The notes: a model not told the origin generated them from the sequence alone. A DNA stretch of 64,000 bases from Actinobaculum massiliense (GCF_001457435.1 NZ_LN881717.1:1311339-1375338), one strand, 5' to 3'; shown: positions 36,175 through 44,763, numbered from the stretch's first letter. A program made the numbers and translations.

Positions 36175-38817
36175 CTACAGCTTTTCGAGGATACGCACGA
36201 GCTCCGACAAAGTGATCGCCCCGTCAGGCGGAGTGACGCCATCTTCGAAGACCATGTAGTAGCGGTAGTCATTGCCAGACATGTTCGCCCACGCCCGGCC
36301 GAGCCTGATCTTGCGGTTAGAATCGTCGTTCTTCAAATGCTCGCCCTTGGACTCGACAACCACGATGGTGCCGCTAGCGGTCATCACGACGAAATCTGGG
36401 TAGTGGTTGAACGGACCGTTGAGGCAAAAGCCCTTGCGTTCAATGATCCGGTGCCACCAGCGAACGTTGTCCATTCCAGAGAAGCGACCAGCGAGTTCGA
36501 GCTCAAATCCGTTCATCTTGTCTTCGGCCTCATACAGGGAGCCACCAATGAGGGAGGAGGCATGAATGGGCTGGATCGCTTTCGGAAACGCGTATAACGC
36601 TTGAACATCAACGCGGCGGGTCTCGATATCCTCATAGAATCTCTTGACTTTGTGCGCTTCCAAAAGACCATCGATTTTTTGCTTGACCTTGCTTGCTACC
36701 GCATGCGGATGCTCTTGAAATGTCAGCAGCTGCTCGGTGCCAAACGCTTCAACCATCCGCACAATGTATGCGCGCAAGTCAGAGTCAGTGATCGAATTGA
36801 TCGGTTTGATCCGATCGTAGATGGCGATTGCCGTGTTGCGTTTTTGTCCTTCGACGCTCAGTTTCGAGAAGTGTTCGCGCATGAATTTCTGATCGGTACT
36901 CGACATCCGGAAGGCTTTAGGAACCTCGGAGTCCTTTCGCACGTCGATCTTGTACATCTGCTCATCGGCCGTCGACAGGTCAATGTCGATGTCTTTCGTC
37001 TTTAAGTCAAAGTCACCGGCTAGTGCCTCGTGCTTGAGCTCGTTGTATCCCTCATGAGCGGTCGGGAACAATGCTGATCCGGGTTCTTGGATGACGAATT
37101 GGGGAAGGCGAAGGATTTCGATCTCGTCATCAAATTCGTGGTTGACGAAGCTCGTGTCCACAGCATCCTCCAAATCTGAAGGTACGAAGCCCTCACCCAT
37201 CTGTGCAGCTTCTTCGACCTCCTGCTCATAGTCCGCACCCTGCTGAGCCGCCTGCTCAATCATCGAAGCAACCGTCGGATCCGCCGAAGGCTCTGGTGAA
37301 CTAGCGGATTCTTCTCGCGCATCCAGATCAGCTGCAACCTGTTCTTCGTCAAACTCCAAGAACTCTTCAACGTCCATACCTTCCCCTGCGACTGGGGACG
37401 TTGGGGCAGGTTTGCTTGGCTGGTCCGTGCCAGTGAAGTCGAAAGCTACTTGATCGGCTGCACGGAAGTCACGCTTGGAGAATCCGGCACTGTTGAGCCC
37501 CGCAACGATCTGATTGAGCGTGGTCCCGAAATCGTTCGAGGAGGTCAACACGTAACTCATGTTCAACAACGTGTTCGGCTGCTTCCTGGCGTGGGGTTGG
37601 CGCAGAACACGGCCAAGGATCTGCTCAACATCGACCTGACTGGTCTTGTTCGCCAACGACGCCAAAATATAGGCGAAGGGGCAATCCCAGCCCTCCTTCA
37701 ACGCGTTCACGGTGATGATGAACCTGATCGGGCACTCCTTGCTGAGCAGGTCAACGCCTTTAAGCTCGTTTACGTCGGCGGTCTTGATCGCGATCTGCTC
37801 TGCAGGAATACCCGCCTTGACGAGCTTGTCACGCAGCCGCTCAAACGAGGTAGCGTCCTCGCTCGTCTTCGGCTGAGCCTGAAACAACACGATTGGGCGA
37901 ATATAAGCGCCACCACTTTCATACTGCTGTGTAGCAGCGATTTCTAGTGAACGACGCAGGTCGATCGCGTCTGTGACAACATCCTTTTGTGACGCCCGGT
38001 TGTATGCGATGACCGGAAGTTTGACCATGCTCTCGTTCTTAAGTGAGAGCGCATCCACATACGAGATCACGTTTGCTTGCCGCTTCGGGGTTGCGGTTAG
38101 ATCAAGAATGAATGCAGGGTTGAAATTCGTGAGCATCTCCTGGCTCAACGTGCTCGTCGCGTGATGCGACTCATCCACGATAACGACGGGATTCAACTGG
38201 TTAATCACCTGGAACAGTGCAGTTTCATCCGCGTTCTCGATCGGCTGCTCCGGGGCACCAAACGCGGTCGCGAACGAGGCGAGATTCCCATTAGCTTGGT
38301 ATGCCTTGCGTCCGTCCTTTGTTCGTGAGCGGAACGAATCATACGAGAGCACCATCACTGACAGCTGCTCAGCCACGGTCGACGGGCTGAAATTCTGCCC
38401 TGCCAGCAGCTCTTCTTTCGAATACACCTCAACACGGCCACCAAAATCAGCGTTCAACTTCTGCCGATACGGATGGGCCGGATTCTTCAACGCCGCCAAG
38501 GTTTGCGTCAAAATCGAATCCGACGGCACCAGCCACACCACAGCCTGTTTCCGCGTCGGCGGCAAAGCCTCAAATATCGGCTTCACCGACGCACACGCCA
38601 AAAACGTCTTCCCACCGCCAGTTGGAACCTTGTAACACACGTGCGGAACACCATCGATCACATTCTGGTAGCCCGGCATCTGCGGGGTGCCAACCTCAAT
38701 CTGGCGAGACTCCCAAAACACCTTAAAAGCATCGTTCAGCGTAGGCTGCTCGTTGAGCTGGGTGAGGTAATCCTCTAGATCGGCGATCACCCGGTTTTGA
38801 TACTTCTTCAACTCCAT
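36175..38817 (-). CDS. res: Type III restriction endonuclease subunit (Res)
   Basis: A 880-residue protein. Walker A YKVPTGGGKTFLAC near 64-73, motif II VVIVDESHHATS near 215, LDLTATPKR, INVxALKEGWDCPFAYIL-type segment near 375 and QILGRVLRQP (VI). An acidic linker (about 480-560) precedes a C-terminal region with HYPDFVVMTASGTIVVVESK then GEH, the PD-(D/E)XK nuclease. It cuts DNA together with Mod between head-to-head unmethylated sites. ATG at 38817 is chosen for the AAGGAG nine bases upstream; an in-frame GTG nearby is too close to that site. The gene lies 12 bases after mod and 31 before hamA. Confidence 0.93.
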   Translation of the reverse strand: MELKKYQNRVIADLEDYLTQLNEQPTLNDAFKVFWESRQIEVGTPQMPGYQNVIDGVPHVCYKVPTGGGKTFLACASVKPIFEALPPTRKQAVVWLVPSDSILTQTLAALKNPAHPYRQKLNADFGGRVEVYSKEELLAGQNFSPSTVAEQLSVMVLSYDSFRSRTKDGRKAYQANGNLASFATAFGAPEQPIENADETALFQVINQLNPVVIVDESHHATSTLSQEMLTNFNPAFILDLTATPKRQANVISYVDALSLKNESMVKLPVIAYNRASQKDVVTDAIDLRRSLEIAATQQYESGGAYIRPIVLFQAQPKTSEDATSFERLRDKLVKAGIPAEQIAIKTADVNELKGVDLLSKECPIRFIITVNALKEGWDCPFAYILASLANKTSQVDVEQILGRVLRQPHARKQPNTLLNMSYVLTSSNDFGTTLNQIVAGLNSAGFSKRDFRAADQVAFDFTGTDQPSKPAPTSPVAGEGMDVEEFLEFDEEQVAADLDAREESASSPEPSADPTVASMIEQAAQQGADYEQEVEEAAQMGEGFVPSDLEDAVDTSFVNHEFDDEIEILRLPQFVIQEPGSALFPTAHEGYNELKHEALAGDFDLKTKDIDIDLSTADEQMYKIDVRKDSEVPKAFRMSSTDQKFMREHFSKLSVEGQKRNTAIAIYDRIKPINSITDSDLRAYIVRMVEAFGTEQLLTFQEHPHAVASKVKQKIDGLLEAHKVKRFYEDIETRRVDVQALYAFPKAIQPIHASSLIGGSLYEAEDKMNGFELELAGRFSGMDNVRWWHRIIERKGFCLNGPFNHYPDFVVMTASGTIVVVESKGEHLKNDDSNRKIRLGRAWANMSGNDYRYYMVFEDGVTPPDGAITLSELVRILEKL

Positions 38818-38829
38818 AACCAACACTCC

Positions 38830-40469
38830 TTAGAGACGGGTGATATCCCGAGGGATCTTCTTGAACGTGATATTCAGAGAGCGCAGCTCCTCATCCGACA
38901 ACAAACACGTGTCGGCATAAATCACATACGAACTAGCCGCACACTCAGGAGGGATCGAAGCCAGATAGTCACGATCCAAAACCGTTGCCCGATCCGGCTC
39001 ATATACGAAAAACAACGATGCATCCTCATGCCGTCCTAAGAAATACGGATGGGCACTGGGCGGATTCGAGAACGGCTGCCCCGTCTCGGTGAACCACACA
39101 TACTCACGAACCCGCTCAAGAGGCACCTCTGGGTTCAAGTCACCTGCGAGAAGTAGTGGCGCGCCTAACTCGTAGAAAGAGAATGACCCTCCTGTTCCGG
39201 GCACTTCATCCTTATCGGTGCGGTATCCGTCGATCACTCGTTTGACCCGCTCTGCCGTGATTGATTCTGCGTAGTCGCTGAGCTCTACGAGGATGAATTT
39301 TCTATCTGCGTCGCGTCGTACATATTTGAATTAAGCACGGCGTGTGCGGTCGTTCCTGAGCCTGCGAATGAGTCTAAGACGATGCCGTCTGTGTTGCCAT
39401 GCAGGGCGATAATCCATTCGATTAGTGATAGTGGTTTCGGGGTGTCGAATTTCTTGTTTCCAAAGATTGCCTTGATTACTGCAGTCGCGTCGGCGTTAGT
39501 TCCATAGCCATCGAGCCACGTATTCCATCCGAATGATTTTTTTACGTCACGAATTTTCTCGTATGGAACCCAGCGCTCAGTCTCTCCATCTACAACAACC
39601 CCTGGGTCGTATGATGTTTTCTCCCAGTGAGCAGCCTCAGGATTGTCCAATAACTCTGACATACCTGCGTGAGCAGGACTCCAACGCCAGTAGCCGTCAG
39701 ACCCGTCATTCTTGATTGGGAATACTTCTCCACCATTGGGTGCAGTAATGGGGAACCACAACGTCGGTCGATCTGATCGGTCGGAAGTTGCACCCCACTT
39801 TCGTAACTCACGCCCTTTTCGATACGGGCCCTTGCTGTCCTTGAGGTCAAGCTTCCCAGTTGTCTTCTCTTCTTTGACAAGACTTGATTGGTCACCCTTG
39901 GTGTAGAACAAAATGTATTCGTGCCCTGTTCGCAGGGCCGTTTTATCTTTCCCTCCACTTGGTTCAGAGCGCACTGGCGCACAAGCAAGTCGGTTTGCAG
40001 GGCCAAAGATTTCGTCCATGATGCAGCCTAGGTTGGACAGCTCTGTGTCACTTATCGAGACAGCAATCAATCCGTTTCTGGCTAGCAGGCGATGGAGAAG
40101 TCTTAGCCGTGGGTACATCATGCATAGCCATTTGTCATGGCGGGAGAGGTCTTCGCCTTCTTTGCCGACGACTTCGCCAAGCCATTTCTTGATTCGTGGG
40201 TCGTTGACGGCGTCGTTGTAGATCCAGCCTTCGTTGCCTGTGTTATAGGGAGGATCGATATAAATGCAGTCAACCTTGCCTTCGTACTTTGGTAGTAGAG
40301 CTTTGAGGGCTTCGAGGTTGTCACCATGAATAATCATGTTCTGTGAGCCGTTGTCCCCATCGTGTTGGCCGTGCTCGTCATATGAGTATTGGCGGTCGAG
40401 GACGCGGTAGGGAACGTCGAGGTGGTGGGTGATCACCTTGTCTTTGCCGACCCAGTTCAGTTCTGGCAT
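38830..40469 (-). pseudogene. mod: Type III DNA methyltransferase (Mod), out of frame by a duplicated 5-bp unit
   Basis: The first frame (40469 to about 39310) holds a beta-class methyltransferase: YIDPPYNTGNEG near 72 and LDSFAGSGTTAHAVLN near 370. It ends ENSSS-stop at 39285. The second frame continues directly: DADRKFILVELSDYAESITA, then GYRTDKDEVPG and the C-terminal domain to 38830. At the join the coding strand reads TAC GACGC GACGC AGATAG. Removing one GACGC gives TAC GAC GCA GAT AGA, in frame and matching the family. ATG overlaps the HTH gene (TAATG) behind AAGGAGG. As read, Mod lacks its last 140 residues. Confidence 0.9.
39308..39317 (-). repeat. Tandem 5-bp repeat causing the mod frameshift
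   Basis: GCGTC GCGTC on the plus strand (GACGC GACGC in the gene). One copy fewer restores the reading frame. Two-copy units are short for slippage but a 5-base gain or loss is a known way to toggle type III mod genes. Confidence 0.75.
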
Positions 40470-40699
40470 TAGCGTTCCTCCTTAGGCTCGTGAGGGTTGT
40501 TGGGATGTGGTTCTTCTGCGGCTTGACCGGTGCGGACCCATTCGTCGATTTCTGAGAGTTTGAACTTCCAGACCCTGCCGACTTTATAGGCGGGAAGATT
40601 ATGGGTTGTTATCCATTTCGTGATGGTTTCCCGGCGCACCCCGAGGTGGGCTTGCGCTTCTTTCATGGTGACCCAGTTTTCTAATTCAGCTTCGCTCAT
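40469..40699 (-). CDS. Excisionase-type helix-turn-helix protein
   Basis: A 76-residue MerR/excisionase-like DNA-binding protein: WVTMKEAQAHLGVRRETITK, WITTHNLPAYKVGRVWKFKLSEIDEWV. This is the common 'HTH_17' wHTH. The tail is charged. It overlaps the upstream NBR1-Ig gene (ATGA) and mod (TAATG), so it is made with them. Such small proteins often accompany type III mod genes; a role in regulation or DNA recognition is inferred. Confidence 0.85.
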   Translation of the reverse strand: MSEAELENWVTMKEAQAHLGVRRETITKWITTHNLPAYKVGRVWKFKLSEIDEWVRTGQAAEEPHPNNPHEPKEER

Positions 40700-41553
40700 C
40701 GTTCCTGCCTTATCGCGTGAAGATCCGGGTTAATAACTGTGGCATTGACATTGAATGTTGTGGTCGCTTGAGGGAAGCAGTTCTCGCCATCCACGTTATG
40801 CATTTCCCAGTGGCTTGAGGCAGCACCTTCATAGCCTTGCGCCCGAAACGTGCAAGAAATCTTGATGAACTTCGCTGTCGCCGGTGGGCTGTCAGGAATG
40901 GCGATCTGTGTGGTGCCGACGGGTCGTAGTCGCGAGTCTGTCGGATTCGTACAGACGAGTGTCCGACTGGTCCAATTGATGCTGCCAACGTTGCGCAGTG
41001 TCCATGTGTGAGTGAACTCGACCCAAAACCCTGGCCTGTATTTCTGCAGTGCAGGCGGTTCCGTCACGTCGACGCGATCTCCTTGATAGAGCGGCTGCGG
41101 TGCGAGGTTGATCTCACCTGGTTCCTGGCCTTTAAGGCGAAGTCGGTAGCAGCGTTCGAGGACATCGCAATGGTCTGGGTCATGGATGATCACATCAAAC
41201 CAGTCGGTCAGTGCCCAGATGAACGCGTCAGGTTCAATTTCCATGCTTGACGGAAGACCGGCAGAAGCGCCGATTTCGTGGCATCGATCTTCCAGCGTGT
41301 ATGTGGCGCGACGGGGTGGGCTGATGTGACCTAGCAAGAACTTGTGCAGTGCCTGTTTCTTGATCTGATTCGGTAGCGAACCGCGAACTGGGTCAGATAC
41401 TTCTTGGTCGCCGCGAAAGAGCGCCGTCCAGTACGAAGTGGAATAGACTGCGGCGCTTCCTGCTGCCTCAAAAACTGCGCGTGCGAACTTACTCTGCGAT
41501 TTTATCGGAGCTTTTGGCTTATAAATTGCGCAGCAAAAGGCGCTCAGAGTCAA
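40696..41553 (-). CDS. NBR1-Ig-like domain protein leading the defence operon
   Basis: A 285-residue protein. Residues about 165-270 have the pattern of an NBR1-type Ig-like domain: FTHTWTLRNVGSINWTSRTL, PPATAKFIKISCTFRAQGYE, SSHWEMHNVDGENCF. The N-terminal half (FARAVFEAAGSAAVYSTSYW; QIKKQALHKFLLGHI) is helical and could hold a DNA-binding part, but I cannot name it. I start it at TTG 41553 because GGAGGTGG lies 7 bases upstream; the GTG 21 bases further up has no such site. First gene of the operon, downstream of four TCTAGAA repeats. A regulator or sensor role is inferred. Confidence 0.65.
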   Translation of the reverse strand: MTLSAFCCAIYKPKAPIKSQSKFARAVFEAAGSAAVYSTSYWTALFRGDQEVSDPVRGSLPNQIKKQALHKFLLGHISPPRRATYTLEDRCHEIGASAGLPSSMEIEPDAFIWALTDWFDVIIHDPDHCDVLERCYRLRLKGQEPGEINLAPQPLYQGDRVDVTEPPALQKYRPGFWVEFTHTWTLRNVGSINWTSRTLVCTNPTDSRLRPVGTTQIAIPDSPPATAKFIKISCTFRAQGYEGAASSHWEMHNVDGENCFPQATTTFNVNATVINPDLHAIRQER

Positions 41554-41576
41554 TGATCCACCTCCGTCACACACCG

Positions 41577-41636
41577 TCTAGAAGAAACTCTAGAAGATCT
41601 AGAAATTCCTGCCCTTTCATCGTCCGTCGTCTAGAA
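41577..41636 (-). promoter_or_regulatory. Four TCTAGAA repeats in the defence-operon promoter region
   Basis: TCTAGAA occurs at 41577-41583, 41589-41595, 41598-41604 and 41630-41636, in the same orientation, 24-84 bases upstream of the NBR1-Ig gene start. The core TCTAGA is palindromic. The clustering is far beyond chance in this GC-rich DNA. They are candidate operator boxes for an autoregulator, most likely one of the first two gene products. Confidence 0.65.
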
Positions 41637-41788
41637 AATTCGTCCACTTTGATTGAAGTGTGAGCAAAACACGAGCCGACGAGACGAGCAACATCACTCT
41701 CATTATCGCACGCCGACTCGCGCGAACGCTCATGAACACGCACCAACTGGTGGTGGGTGTCGTAGCGAGAGCGAAGGAGGTGAAGAGC

Positions 41789-41932
41789 GTGGGTAGGAAC
41801 CGCAAGCAGACATCGCGTGCTGTGGCACGCAAGGCATCAGCTGTGCTGCGCGATGGCCGTTCTTCGGTGCGGACCAAGTCCGTTGCCGCCTCGGCGTTGG
41901 CGCAGACTAAGCCGTCCAAGCGTGGCAAGTAG
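41789..41932 (+). CDS. Small basic phage protein
   Basis: A 47-residue Lys/Arg/Ser/Ala-rich protein: GRNRKQTSRAVARKASAVLR, DGRSSVRTKSVAASALAQTK. I have seen similar tiny proteins at the start of early regions of Gram-positive phages; no function is known to me. GTG at 41789 is chosen because AAGGAGGTGA lies 5 bases upstream; the same frame is open back to 41660 but without a comparable ribosome site. Confidence 0.6.
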   Translation: MGRNRKQTSRAVARKASAVLRDGRSSVRTKSVAASALAQTKPSKRGK

Positions 41933-42282
41933 CCGTACACAGCCCACTCGGTTTCGACACAGCTCGGGCCGGGTGGGTGGGGACGGTAGCGCTGGTGGCC
42001 ATCGGCACTGACGTTCTCCAAGCCTGAACGTGATTGTTCGGGAGCTCATCTGGCGGATGAGCGACCTCCACAGCGAGTGCTGGCTGTGGTTGTAGACAAA
42101 TGAACCACTAGTGAGACCTGCTCTGGGAGCGCTCGGCGGGTCACCTCACCCAAACCTCTTTGCTGAGGGGCGGGTGGGGTGGCTCGCCTTTGTCGTCTTC
42201 CTAGCAGTTCTCACCAGTGATCTGAGCCAAACAGATCAGGTCTCCAAATCACCGGGATTCCCGGAGAAATGGAGATCCTTCG
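41933..42282. other. Early-region gap of the right prophage
   Basis: About 350 bases with no supported gene. It contains some short GC-rich dyads (for example the CCACAGC/GCTGTGG pair near 42070-42090) but no clear terminator. It probably holds the promoter of the sigma-like gene. Confidence 0.4.
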
Positions 42283-42960
42283 ATGAAGGTCACCTTCAAG
42301 CACGAAGCAGACAACAACAAGAATCAGTCCATCACTGACACTTTCGACATTGACCCTGGCGAGTTCGCTCTCATGATCGCAACCCACCGGCAGCAACGCG
42401 CCGCCACAACTGGTGTTCCGCTCAACCAGGTCAAGCCCCGCACACCGCAGAAGATTCTCGACGAGTTGTGGAACGCAGAAGAAGCGGCCACGCATCAGGC
42501 GGTTCGCGCCGATCGCGGCAAGGGTAAGAAGACATGCACGTGCGGGGCTGAGTGCGGTCCTCGACGTGGATGCCGCGTCCCGAATAACAAGCCGTTTTCG
42601 TATGAGCAGATGCTCGACATCGACCTTGATCCAGCTTCACCGGGTATCAGCGCTGAAGACCAGGTCATCGAACGCGAGGATAGTGTCGAGCGTGCTTGTG
42701 AGCTCAAGGTGATGCGTGGCGTCATCGCTGGTTTGGATCCTCAGCATCGTGAGGTGATGACGCGCCTTCTTGCAACCGACAAGCTCAATCAGGCGCAGGT
42801 GGCACGCGATATGGGGTTGACCCGTGCTCGGGTATCGCAGCTAGTGGCAGAGGTAAAACCGCTGATTCGACAGGCGGTTGAGGATGCCCGATTTAACACT
42901 TTCGGTGGTGTCGGCAGTGGGGTGAAAGGGAGAAGCCAACCGGGCTGCTCCCACAAATGA
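42283..42960 (+). CDS. Sigma-factor-like phage protein with region-4 HTH and a Cys cluster
   Basis: A 225-residue protein. Residues about 143-195 resemble sigma-70 region 4: MRGVIAGLDPQHREVMTRLL, LNQAQVARDMGLTRARVSQL. A Cys cluster CTCGAECGPRRGC near residues 85-97 could bind metal. There is no region 2. It may direct host RNA polymerase or act as a replication-switch regulator. The last codons (FNTFGGVGSGVKG) overlap a sequence repeated at 52847 and 59334. Confidence 0.65.
   Translation: MKVTFKHEADNNKNQSITDTFDIDPGEFALMIATHRQQRAATTGVPLNQVKPRTPQKILDELWNAEEAATHQAVRADRGKGKKTCTCGAECGPRRGCRVPNNKPFSYEQMLDIDLDPASPGISAEDQVIEREDSVERACELKVMRGVIAGLDPQHREVMTRLLATDKLNQAQVARDMGLTRARVSQLVAEVKPLIRQAVEDARFNTFGGVGSGVKGRSQPGCSHK
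42892..42925 (+). repeat. TTTAACACTTTC...GGGGTGA motif, copy A
   Basis: This 34-base stretch, coding for the end of the sigma-like protein, is closely matched at 52847-52880 (just before the antirepressor) and, less well, at 59334-59365. The shared core is TTTAACACTTTC and GTCGGCAGTGGGGTGA. The noncoding copies may be remnants of the gene's 3' end moved by recombination, or a shared signal. Confidence 0.55.
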
Positions 42961-42978
42961 GGAAGAAAGGTAAGCCCG

Positions 42979-43215
42979 ATGGCTCGACATAGTCTCAAGC
43001 TTCATATTGCCCGGCATATCCCTGACGACCCCGGAATCGTCGCAACTAAGAACGTGACGCTGCGTGAACGGCTCATGCGCCTACTGCTTGGTACCCCGCG
43101 CAAAGTCATGATCCTTGTCCCTGGTGATTCGGTCAAGCAGATCGACATCACCGAAAACACCGATGACGACCTCATGGCCCTGGCCGATGCTCTCAAGGCG
43201 GGTGAATCCAAATGA
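42979..43215 (+). CDS. Phage hypothetical protein
   Basis: A 78-residue protein, MARHSLKLHIARHIPDDPGI, VMILVPGDSVKQIDITENTD. ATG follows GAAAGG. I do not recognise the family. It overlaps the next gene by 4 bases and lies in the early cluster upstream of DUF2800/DUF2815. Confidence 0.6.
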   Translation: MARHSLKLHIARHIPDDPGIVATKNVTLRERLMRLLLGTPRKVMILVPGDSVKQIDITENTDDDLMALADALKAGESK

Positions 43216-43625
43216 TGATGCCGGAAATTAACGCCTTCATTCGTGATGGAAACCAGACGATGCGATCGCTCGCCGATTTGCTTGCGCGGGCTCAGCAGAT
43301 CGTTGAGGAGAGCTTCGAAGACCACGCAGGAATGCCTGGTGAACGCCCGGAGCTTGCCCTGCAGATCAAGGAACCCTTCGGAACCATCCCAGCCACGCAC
43401 GCCCAGCCAGAACTACTTGCGGACGAGCCAGAGGTTGAACCTGAACCGACGGTGACGTTGGAAGAAGTACGTGCTTTTCTTTCCGAGCTCTCAGCGCAAG
43501 GTCACACGGCAAAGGTTCGTGAGCTGATCGTCGAGGCTGGTGCGGACAAGCTCTCAGCGGTGGATCCGTCGAAGTACGGGTGGCTGCTGGATCGGGCGAA
43601 GGAGATTGCTGATGGCACCGTCTGA
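43212..43625 (+). CDS. Phage protein with a short C-terminal helical domain, function unknown
   Basis: A 137-residue protein with a Glu/Pro-rich linker around 70-90. Its C-terminal segment, VTLEEVRAFLSELSAQGHTA, KVRELIVEAGADKLSAVDPS, KYGWLL, has the pattern of small phage proteins sometimes mislabelled 'rRNA biogenesis protein Rrp5'. It precedes DUF2800, as in other phages of this gene order, and overlaps it by 14 bases. A role in replication or recombination is possible. Confidence 0.6.
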   Translation: MMMPEINAFIRDGNQTMRSLADLLARAQQIVEESFEDHAGMPGERPELALQIKEPFGTIPATHAQPELLADEPEVEPEPTVTLEEVRAFLSELSAQGHTAKVRELIVEAGADKLSAVDPSKYGWLLDRAKEIADGTV

Positions 43626-44748
43626 TCACGCACTCCTCTCAGCTTCTGGTGCTCACCGGTGGCTCAACTGCACCCCCTCCGCCCGCCTCGAATCCGATGA
43701 GCCAGAATCCACGTCTGCGGCTGCCGAGCAAGGCACCGCAGCACACGCCCTCGCCGAGCACAAACTCCGCCGCGCTTTGAAGCAGCGCTCGAAGCGGCCA
43801 GTCTCGACCTGGATTGATGACGAGATGGAAACCTTGACAGACGACTACGTCGCCTACGTCCAAGAACACATCTCGCTGGCTCGGGAGACCTGTGGGGATC
43901 CACAGGTGCTCATCGAGCAGCGCCTGGATTTCAGCCATGTGGTTCCGGGAGGTTTTGGCACCGGGGATTGCGTGATCATCGCCGAACCTACCTTGCAGAT
44001 TATTGATCTGAAGTACGGGCAAGGTGTGTTGGTTGAGGCTGAGCGTAATCCCCAGTTGATGCTCTACGCTCTCGGAGCCCTTCACACTTTCGGCGACCTG
44101 TACGACATCGAGCGCGTAGCGGTGACGATCTACCAGCCACGTCGGGGCAACGTCGACACCTGGGAAATCTCCGTCACTGAACTCGAGCACTGGGCCGAAG
44201 CGGAAGTGAAACCGAAGGCTGAGCTGGCAGCAGCTGGCGAGGGTGAGTTTTGTCCGGGCTCGTGGTGTCAGTTCTGCAAGATTGCACCCACGTGTCGGGC
44301 GCGAGCTGAAGCCAATCTTGCGCTGGCCAGGTTGGAGTTCGCCCCGCCAGCAGAACTGTCCGACAGCGAGATTGCCGACGTGCTGGCCCGGATTCCGCAG
44401 CTCAAAACCTGGGCGGCGGATGTCGAAGCATACGCGCTCTCCCAAGCGGTGAACCAGGGCAAGCGCTGGACTGGTTTCAAGCTCGTCGCCGGCCGGTCGA
44501 TCCGCAAATACACCTCCGAAACCGATGTCGCTGCAGCGGCTGAGGCGGCTGGCTATAGGGACATCTATGACCGCAAGCTCATCACCCTCACAGCGATGGA
44601 ACGCCTCATGGGTAAACCCGCCTTCAACGAGATCCTCGGTGATCTCGTGATCAAACCTGCAGGCAAACCCACGTTGGTGCCTGCATCCGATAAACGGCCA
44701 GCGCTTGACCTGGTGAGTGCGGCCACCGATTTTCAACCAAACAAGTAA
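43612..44748 (+). CDS. DUF2800 RecB/Cas4-like nuclease
   Basis: A 378-residue protein, MAPSDHALLSASGAHRWLNC with EQGTAAHALAEHKL near 40-55. The nuclease core is FGTGDCVIIAEPTLQIIDLK then YGQG (D, and D-x-K in IIDLKYG). A four-Cys-like segment CPGSWCQFCKIAPTC near 222-236 resembles the Fe-S or Zn site of Cas4/RecB-type exonucleases. DUF2800 with DUF2815 and polymerase A is the usual phage recombination-replication set. ATG follows AAGGAG at 7 bases. Confidence 0.88.
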   Translation: MAPSDHALLSASGAHRWLNCTPSARLESDEPESTSAAAEQGTAAHALAEHKLRRALKQRSKRPVSTWIDDEMETLTDDYVAYVQEHISLARETCGDPQVLIEQRLDFSHVVPGGFGTGDCVIIAEPTLQIIDLKYGQGVLVEAERNPQLMLYALGALHTFGDLYDIERVAVTIYQPRRGNVDTWEISVTELEHWAEAEVKPKAELAAAGEGEFCPGSWCQFCKIAPTCRARAEANLALARLEFAPPAELSDSEIADVLARIPQLKTWAADVEAYALSQAVNQGKRWTGFKLVAGRSIRKYTSETDVAAAAEAAGYRDIYDRKLITLTAMERLMGKPAFNEILGDLVIKPAGKPTLVPASDKRPALDLVSAATDFQPNK

Positions 44749-44763
44749 CTAGTAGAAAGAAGA

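Noticed and set aside
36143-36272. 43-codon N-terminal extension of the HamA-like protein
   Set aside because: The extension overlaps the 3' end of res in another frame and lacks a ribosome site. The ATG at 36143 has GGGAGAAG upstream.
41577-41636. A short CRISPR array
   Set aside because: The TCTAGAA units are 7 bases long with uneven spacing and no spacer-sized intervals; operator boxes fit better.
42111-42338. 75-codon plus-strand frame before the sigma-like gene
   Set aside because: It overlaps the sigma-like gene start in another frame and shows no ribosome site or family resemblance.
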